Source of the DNA: DASTWM01 sp035765855
GTDB lineage: Bacteria > Chloroflexota > Chloroflexia > Chloroflexales > Roseiflexaceae
NCBI GenBank assembly: GCA_035765855.1
Contig: DASTWM010000249.1
Span: 1 to 10,064, forward strand
Direction: 5' to 3'
Length of the DNA stretch: 10,064 nt
Shown: piece after piece, positions 5,800 through 10,064 of the stretch
How the letters are laid out: each line of letters starts with the position of its first letter
Numbering within the stretch: the first letter of the stretch is position 1
The notes under the pieces: model-generated
Told to the model about the DNA's origin: nothing
The model's database searches: none
Seen by the model: only the letters and a program-made list of their open reading frames with translations
Position numbers and translations under genes: made by a program

Positions 5800-6807
5800 A
5801 TGACACGATTTATCATCCAACGTATTATCGGCCTGGTCTTTGTAATGATCGGCGTGTCGATCATTACGTTTGCGTTGTCGCAGCTTGTGCCGGTCGATCC
5901 CGCCGCGGCGGCGCTGGGGCAGAACGCCCGCGAGGACCAGATTCAGGCATATCGCCATGAACTTGGCCTCGACCAACCGGCTCTGGTGCAGTACGCAACG
6001 TACATCAACCGGCTGCTGCACGGCGACCTCGGCACGTCGATTCGCACGCGCCGTCCAGTGCGCGACGATCTGCGCGATTTTCTGCCTGCGACGATTGAGT
6101 TGTCGCTGGCGGCCATGATCGTGGCTTTGATCTTCGGCATTGCGCTTGGCATCGTGGCAGCGATCAATCGCAATGGCATTCTCGATGCACTGGCGCGCGG
6201 GCTGGCGCTGGTCGGCGGCTCGCTGCCAATCTTCTTCCTGGGCCTGCTGCTGCTGGCGATTTTTTACAGCCGCCTGCGCTGGCTGCCCGGTCCCGGTCGG
6301 CTCGACGCGGTCATGCAACCGCCAGCGCGCGTCACCGGCATGTACACAATCGACAGCCTGCTGGCTGGCAACTGGGCGACGTTCAAAAACAGCCTGTGGC
6401 ATCTCATCCTGCCAGCGCTCACGCTCGGCTACTACTCGACGGCGATGATTCTGCGCATGACGCGCTCGTCCATGCTGGAAGTGCTGCACCAGGATTACAT
6501 GCGCACCGCCCGCGCCAAAGGTTTGACCGAGCAGGTTGTCATTCTGCGGCATGGGCTGCGCAACGCTATGACGCCGGTGCTGACCACGGTTGGTATCACG
6601 TTTGGCAGCCTGCTGTCCGGCGCAGTGCTGACCGAGACAATCTTCGGCTGGCCGGGGCTGGGCCGCTACGCAACCGCCTCGGCGGTCAGTCTGGACTTTC
6701 CGGCGGTCATGGGCGTCACGCTCGTGGCAGCAATTGTGTATCCCGTCGCCAACATGTTGGTTGACATCGGCTATCATTTCCTTGACCCGCAGGTGCGGCT
6801 AAGCTAA
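5800..6807 (+). CDS. ABC transporter permease, DppB/OppB type
   Basis: This inner-membrane subunit forms half of the translocation pore of a family-5 importer. The 335-residue product has an N-terminal membrane helix at about 10-30, the DppB-type periplasmic segment with LGLDQPALVQY (55-65) and GDLGTSI (75-81), and further hydrophobic helices at about 100-122, 135-157, 200-220, 262-282 and 302-325. The EAA loop contacting the ATPase is at about 233-256, containing RTARAKGL and LRNA. I chose the ATG at 5800 because MTRFIIQRIIG matches the usual family N-terminus. An in-frame ATG at 5767 lies inside the upstream hairpin and would add 11 unconvincing residues. Neither has a good ribosome binding site, so initiation may be weak relative to the lipoprotein. 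The next permease begins 9 bases after its stop. Confidence 0.92.
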   Translation: MTRFIIQRIIGLVFVMIGVSIITFALSQLVPVDPAAAALGQNAREDQIQAYRHELGLDQPALVQYATYINRLLHGDLGTSIRTRRPVRDDLRDFLPATIELSLAAMIVALIFGIALGIVAAINRNGILDALARGLALVGGSLPIFFLGLLLLAIFYSRLRWLPGPGRLDAVMQPPARVTGMYTIDSLLAGNWATFKNSLWHLILPALTLGYYSTAMILRMTRSSMLEVLHQDYMRTARAKGLTEQVVILRHGLRNAMTPVLTTVGITFGSLLSGAVLTETIFGWPGLGRYATASAVSLDFPAVMGVTLVAAIVYPVANMLVDIGYHFLDPQVRLS

Positions 6808-6816
6808 CGAGGCATC

Positions 6817-7710
6817 ATGGCGCTTTCACAGGATCGAGTTGAAGCCATCATCACCGAGGAGCGCCTGCCGGTGGCGCAGCGCTGGCGTTTGGGGCGCGCA
6901 TTTCGGCAACCAGCGGTGCTGGTCGGCTTTCTTATTTTTGCGCTGTTTGTGCTGCTGGCCGTGTTCGCGCCGTTGATCAGCCCGTATGACCCGCTGGGAC
7001 AAAATGTCGTCGATGGTCTGAAGCCGCCTTCGGCGCAATATCTGTTCGGCACCGATAAATTGGGCCGCGATATTTTCAGCCGCGTGCTGTATGGCGCGCG
7101 CCTGTCGCTCCTGAGCGGCGTGTCGGTCGTGCTGCTGGCCGGAAGTGTGGGGACGCTGGTTGGGCTGTTGGCGGGCTATCTGGGAAGTTGGGCCGACCAG
7201 ATCATGATGCGGATCACCGACATTTTTTTCGCGTTTCCAGGGCTTATTTTAGCCATGGCGATTGCGGGCGCGCTCGGGCCGAGCCTGCCGAACGCCCTGA
7301 TCGCGATCAGCGTCGTGACATGGCCAGTGTACGCGCGACTCATTCGCGGGCAGGTGCTTTCACTCAAAGAACGCGATTTCATCCTTGCCGCGCACACGCT
7401 CGGCATACCAGAGTGGCAGATCATCTGGCGGCATTTGCTGCCAAATACCCTGGCACCTTTGTTGGTTCAGGCCAGCTTTGATCTCGGCGGCGCGATTCTT
7501 TCGGTGGCCGGGCTGTCGTTCATTGGCTTCGGCGCGCAGCCGCCCACGCCGGAATGGGGCGTCATGATCAGCGAAGGCCGCAACTACATCGCAACCCAGT
7601 GGTGGCTGGCGACCATACCCGCGCTCGCAATGCTGCTGCTGGTCGCCAGCTCGAATCTGCTTGGCGACGGCTTGCGCGACCTGCTTGACCCGCGCCTGCG
7701 CGACAGGTAA
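6817..7710 (+). CDS. ABC transporter permease, DppC/OppC type
   Basis: This is the second membrane subunit of the same importer, 297 residues. It shows the DppC pattern: a cytoplasmic N-terminus, a first helix at about 33-54, then the periplasmic motif FGTDKLGRDIFSRVLYGARLS at 77-97. Further helices lie at about 99-121, 136-153, 158-172, 215-238 and 265-284. The EAA loop at about 187-213 contains ILAAHTLGIP and HLLPNTLAP and would dock onto an ATPase. The C-terminus GDGLRDLLDPRLR is typical of the subfamily. GAGG (6809-6812) sits 4 bases before the ATG, and the gap to the preceding stop is 9 bases, so the two permeases should be co-translated at similar levels. No ATPase gene follows. Confidence 0.93.
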   Translation: MALSQDRVEAIITEERLPVAQRWRLGRAFRQPAVLVGFLIFALFVLLAVFAPLISPYDPLGQNVVDGLKPPSAQYLFGTDKLGRDIFSRVLYGARLSLLSGVSVVLLAGSVGTLVGLLAGYLGSWADQIMMRITDIFFAFPGLILAMAIAGALGPSLPNALIAISVVTWPVYARLIRGQVLSLKERDFILAAHTLGIPEWQIIWRHLLPNTLAPLLVQASFDLGGAILSVAGLSFIGFGAQPPTPEWGVMISEGRNYIATQWWLATIPALAMLLLVASSNLLGDGLRDLLDPRLRDR

Positions 7711-7713
7711 ACT
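7685..7713 (+). promoter_or_regulatory. Possible sigma70 promoter for the 185-residue protein gene
   Basis: TTGACC (7685-7690) and TAAACT (7708-7713) are 17 bases apart, matching five and four of six consensus positions. They overlap the end of the permease gene and its stop. Transcription would begin near 7720, about 23 bases before the ATG at 7743. It is plausible but not strong; read-through from the ABC operon is the alternative. Confidence 0.35.
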
Positions 7714-7742
7714 GTAGCCATTCTTTTTACAGGGTAGCAGGC

Positions 7743-8300
7743 ATGAACGCACTCGACGACGGCGCGGCACGCTGGCAGCACATCGCCGAACAACGCCCGT
7801 GGTTCGGGCAACTCTATTACCTCGGACGCGGGCCAGACTGGTTTTGCGATCTGCGCTTTGCGCCCTCTGACGACGAGCTTCTTGACATGGTGACGCGCCA
7901 TTTCAACCTGCATGGCTACCGTCACTACGGCCCGCTGTCGGGCGCGTGTCCGCTGCACAATCGCGACGATTGCGCGTTCGACATCTACATCGACAGTCAC
8001 AGCTACGACAAAATCGTCGCCAACATCGAGCAACGCGCCGCCACGAACGTGTATATTTACAATACGATTACGCTGTGCGGCACTGCATTGCAGATCGAGC
8101 GCGGCTACGGTGGGCGTTTCCATGACGCATGCTACATCGCGGAAACACAACTCGTTCGCACGCTTGCCGGGCACCCCAATCTCACATTGACAGAGTGGAC
8201 GATCTGGGCCGGCGGCCAGGGCTATGAGCGGCAAATCATGGGCGAGGGCGAAAGCGCGACCGAGCTCATGAGCTACCTTGACGAAGCGCGGATGGTATAG
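7743..8300 (+). CDS. Protein of unknown function, 185 residues
   Basis: I do not recognise a family. The product looks soluble, with no signal peptide or membrane stretch, and is rich in Tyr, Trp, His and Asp. It has five cysteines at residues 35, 69, 77, 112 and 130. Cys69 and Cys77 bracket an HNRDD segment (SGACPLHNRDDCAFD, 67-80), which could bind a metal but matches no motif known to me. The final third, with LTEWTIWAGGQGYERQIMG, is distinctive and could seed a homology search. The start is set by AGCAGG just upstream of the ATG. It follows the permease by 32 bases on the same strand and converges on the helicase gene. Codon use looks like its neighbours, so I judge it real. Confidence 0.72.
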   Translation: MNALDDGAARWQHIAEQRPWFGQLYYLGRGPDWFCDLRFAPSDDELLDMVTRHFNLHGYRHYGPLSGACPLHNRDDCAFDIYIDSHSYDKIVANIEQRAATNVYIYNTITLCGTALQIERGYGGRFHDACYIAETQLVRTLAGHPNLTLTEWTIWAGGQGYERQIMGEGESATELMSYLDEARMV

Positions 8301-8305
8301 GTGGC

Positions 8306-8384
8306 ATGGACGAATGATGAAAAACCTGGTATGAACCTGTCGAAGGAGCGAAAGACCTGATAGATTCGTCCGTCGTTCGTCCAT
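8306..8384. repeat. Inverted repeat and heptamer run between convergent genes
   Basis: The arms 8306-8319 (ATGGACGAATGATG) and 8371-8384 pair over 14 bases with two G-U pairs in the plus-strand transcript, enclosing about 51 bases. The right side continues as near-tandem CGTCCAT heptamers to about 8395. It fills the 97-base gap between two converging genes, where a bidirectional transcript-end structure would be expected. No T-run is present on either strand next to the stem, so termination would not be of the classical intrinsic type. Confidence 0.6.
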
Positions 8385-8397
8385 CGTCCATCGTCAA

Positions 8398-10064
8398 CTA
8401 CTCCACCCGTTCCAGCTTCGCAAAGCTCGCCAGCAGCCGCTTCACGCCCTTGCCGGTGAACGCCACCGTCACCTCTTCGTCGTTCTCGACCATTTTGGAA
8501 CTGACCACCACACCTTCGCCAAAAGTCGCATGCTTGACCTTCTGCCCGGCGAAGAACGCCGCTTCTTTCGGACCGCTTGGCACAACGGTTGGACGCGGTC
8601 GCTGCGTGGTGCTGGCCCGCGAGCCGACGCCGCTCACGCGGCTACTACCGCCAAAGCCGCCTAATCCCCCCAGGCTGCTGCGGTTCGTGAACATGCTGGT
8701 CTGCTCCGCTGATGCATGGCCGCGCTTCGGCATTTGCTTGAGCATGTCTTTCGGAATATCGGCCAGGAAGCGCGAGGGCTGCGAGAGATTCGTCCGGCCA
8801 TAGGTGGTGCGCCGGAAGGCGTACAGGATGTACAACCGCTGCTTGGCCCGCGTCGCGCCAACATAGAACAGCCGCCGCTCTTCGTCGAGCGCCTCCACAT
8901 CGTCGAGCGAGCGCGAGTGCGGCAGCAGCCCTTCCTCCAGCCCAATCAAAAACACAATCGGGTATTCTAATCCCTTGGCCTGGTGCAGCGTAATGCAGGT
9001 GATTGACTCGCGATTCTCCTGCACCGAGTCAAGATCAGAAACCAGCGCCACCTCCTCCAAAAAGGTCGGCAATTGCGACTCGCGCGGCAAATTCAGGTAG
9101 CCAGCGGCGACGTTACGCAACTCCTGGACGTTGTTCCAGCGGTCGCGGCCTTCTTCCTCGCCGTACTCGCGCAGCAGCGCGCCTTCAAAATCAACCCGCC
9201 CGAACGCGAAATCCATCAACTCGCCGAGATTCATGCTCGCGCGCGACTCGATCGTCTCGTTGAGAATGCGCAAAAAGCTGAGCAACGCGCTCCTGGTGCG
9301 GCTGTTGAATGGCGGCGCGGTTTCGCTCTCCTCGTCGCCGATAAGCTGCAACGCGACGTAGATCGGCACGCCCTGCTCGTTGGCCCAGCGAAATAATTCA
9401 TCCTCCGTGCGCTGCCCGATGCCGCGCCCCGGCCAGTTCAGCACGCGCCCGAAGCTGACGCTGTCGTACGGATTGAGCGCCAGCCGCAGGTAGGCCAGCG
9501 CATCCTTGACTTCCTTGCGCTCGTAGAAGCGCGTGCCGCCGACGATTTGATAGCGCAGACCATGCGTGAGCAGCGCCTCTTCAACCGCGCGCGATTGCGC
9601 GTTGGTGCGATACATGATCGCGATGTCGTTCAGGCGATAGTCGCCGGACGCAACCAGACGCGCGGCTTCGCTGGCCGCCAGCCGCGCCTCCTCATCCTGA
9701 TCGTAGGCTTCCTGCAATGAAACGAGCGTGCCACGGTCGTTTTGCGTCCAAAGCTGCTTCTGGCGCACGCGCTTGTTGCTGCGGTTGATCACCGCCTGCG
9801 CCACGTCGAGGATCGACTGCGTGCTGCGGTAATTCTGCTCAAGCATGATCACGCGTGCGTCAGGGTAGTCATCCTCGAAGTAGCGGATGTTGCGTATGTC
9901 TGCGCCACGGAAGGCGTACACCGATTGATCCTCGTCGCCCACAACGAACAGGTTGCGATATTTCGCCGCGAGCTGCTTGAGCAGAATGTACTGCACCCGA
10001 TTCGTATCCTGATATTCGTCGGCCAGAATGTAGCGGTAGCGCTCCTGATATTTCTCCAGCACCT
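8398..10064 (-). CDS. UvrD/PcrA-type ATP-dependent DNA helicase (partial, N-terminus beyond right edge)
   Basis: This superfamily 1 helicase translocates 3'-5' on single-stranded DNA and acts in excision repair and replication-fork upkeep. About 555 codons are visible; roughly the first 200 residues, including the Walker A motif, lie outside. In order are motif II DEYQDTN (10000-10020), motif III with GDEDQSVYAFRGAD (9898-9939), motif IV LEQNYRS, the later ITLHQAKGLEYPIVFL and EERRLFYVGATRAKQRL motifs (V and VI), then a Gly/Ser-rich linker with GGLGGFGG. The last 50 residues (8401-8550) contain VKHATFGEGVV, the Tudor-like C-terminal domain of PcrA that contacts RNA polymerase in studied bacteria. 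The leftmost visible residues VLEKYQERY are internal, matching the segment before motif II in PcrA. The stop is TAG at 8400-8398. Confidence 0.95.
   Translation of the reverse strand, partial: VLEKYQERYRYILADEYQDTNRVQYILLKQLAAKYRNLFVVGDEDQSVYAFRGADIRNIRYFEDDYPDARVIMLEQNYRSTQSILDVAQAVINRSNKRVRQKQLWTQNDRGTLVSLQEAYDQDEEARLAASEAARLVASGDYRLNDIAIMYRTNAQSRAVEEALLTHGLRYQIVGGTRFYERKEVKDALAYLRLALNPYDSVSFGRVLNWPGRGIGQRTEDELFRWANEQGVPIYVALQLIGDEESETAPPFNSRTRSALLSFLRILNETIESRASMNLGELMDFAFGRVDFEGALLREYGEEEGRDRWNNVQELRNVAAGYLNLPRESQLPTFLEEVALVSDLDSVQENRESITCITLHQAKGLEYPIVFLIGLEEGLLPHSRSLDDVEALDEERRLFYVGATRAKQRLYILYAFRRTTYGRTNLSQPSRFLADIPKDMLKQMPKRGHASAEQTSMFTNRSSLGGLGGFGGSSRVSGVGSRASTTQRPRPTVVPSGPKEAAFFAGQKVKHATFGEGVVVSSKMVENDEEVTVAFTGKGVKRLLASFAKLERVE

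Noticed and set aside
5770..6777. Long open frame on the minus strand opposite the first permease (335 codons)
   Set aside because: Its Gln/Arg/His/Asp-rich product is the usual antisense shadow of a hydrophobic membrane protein; no promoter or family signature.
7584..8384. Minus-strand open frame of 266 codons opposite the 185-residue gene
   Set aside because: It overlaps both the permease end and the unknown gene and shows no family motif. The plus-strand frame has a better start, though as neither is recognised this is the least secure of these choices.
8366..8395. CRISPR array
   Set aside because: The repeats are 7-base and contiguous, with no spacers.
10060..10062. GTG start for the helicase at the right edge
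   Set aside because: The residues VLEKYQERY correspond to the internal segment before motif II in PcrA, so the gene continues beyond the window.

Overview
The window is GC-rich bacterial DNA (roughly 60% GC by eye) that reads as ordinary chromosome. The likely source is Chloroflexota. That is an inference from the Asn/Ser/Thr/Ala-rich linker after the lipobox of the substrate-binding lipoprotein, the short-form homoserine dehydrogenase, and the short tandem-repeat debris in several intergenic gaps. No marker gene proves it. I see no phage gene, transposase, CRISPR array, tRNA or rRNA.

Layout, left to right. (1) At the left edge, a minus-strand gene probably starts at base 39 and runs out of the window. 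It is divided from the next gene by a compact divergent promoter region (40-150). (2) Plus-strand amino-acid cluster, 151-3334: homoserine dehydrogenase, then a Cys/Met-metabolism PLP enzyme of the cystathionine gamma-synthase/methionine gamma-lyase group, then a YycJ/WalJ-type metallo-beta-lactamase-fold hydrolase whose start codon overlaps the previous stop (ATGA). (3) A small membrane protein (3437-3766) with a sigma54-like sequence upstream and a good intrinsic terminator downstream. (4) An ABC importer operon, 3970-7710: family-5 substrate-binding lipoprotein, DppB-like permease, DppC-like permease. It is preceded by a promoter with perfect sigma70 consensus hexamers. A long repeat-built hairpin separates the lipoprotein gene from the permeases. 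No ATPase gene is present. (5) A 185-residue protein I do not recognise (7743-8300). (6) On the minus strand, converging on it, the C-terminal three-quarters of a UvrD/PcrA-type DNA helicase (8398 to the right edge).

Homoserine dehydrogenase makes homoserine, the branch point to threonine and methionine. The adjacent PLP enzyme would act on an activated homoserine or on methionine/cystathionine, so the pair fits methionine/threonine metabolism. The ABC genes would import peptides or another family-5 ligand but need ATPase subunits from elsewhere. The most interesting material is non-coding: the palindrome over the hom -10 box, the divergent promoters, the octamer-built hairpin inside the ABC operon, related repeat-type sequences in two other gaps, and the sigma54-like site. 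I found no convincing new multi-gene system.
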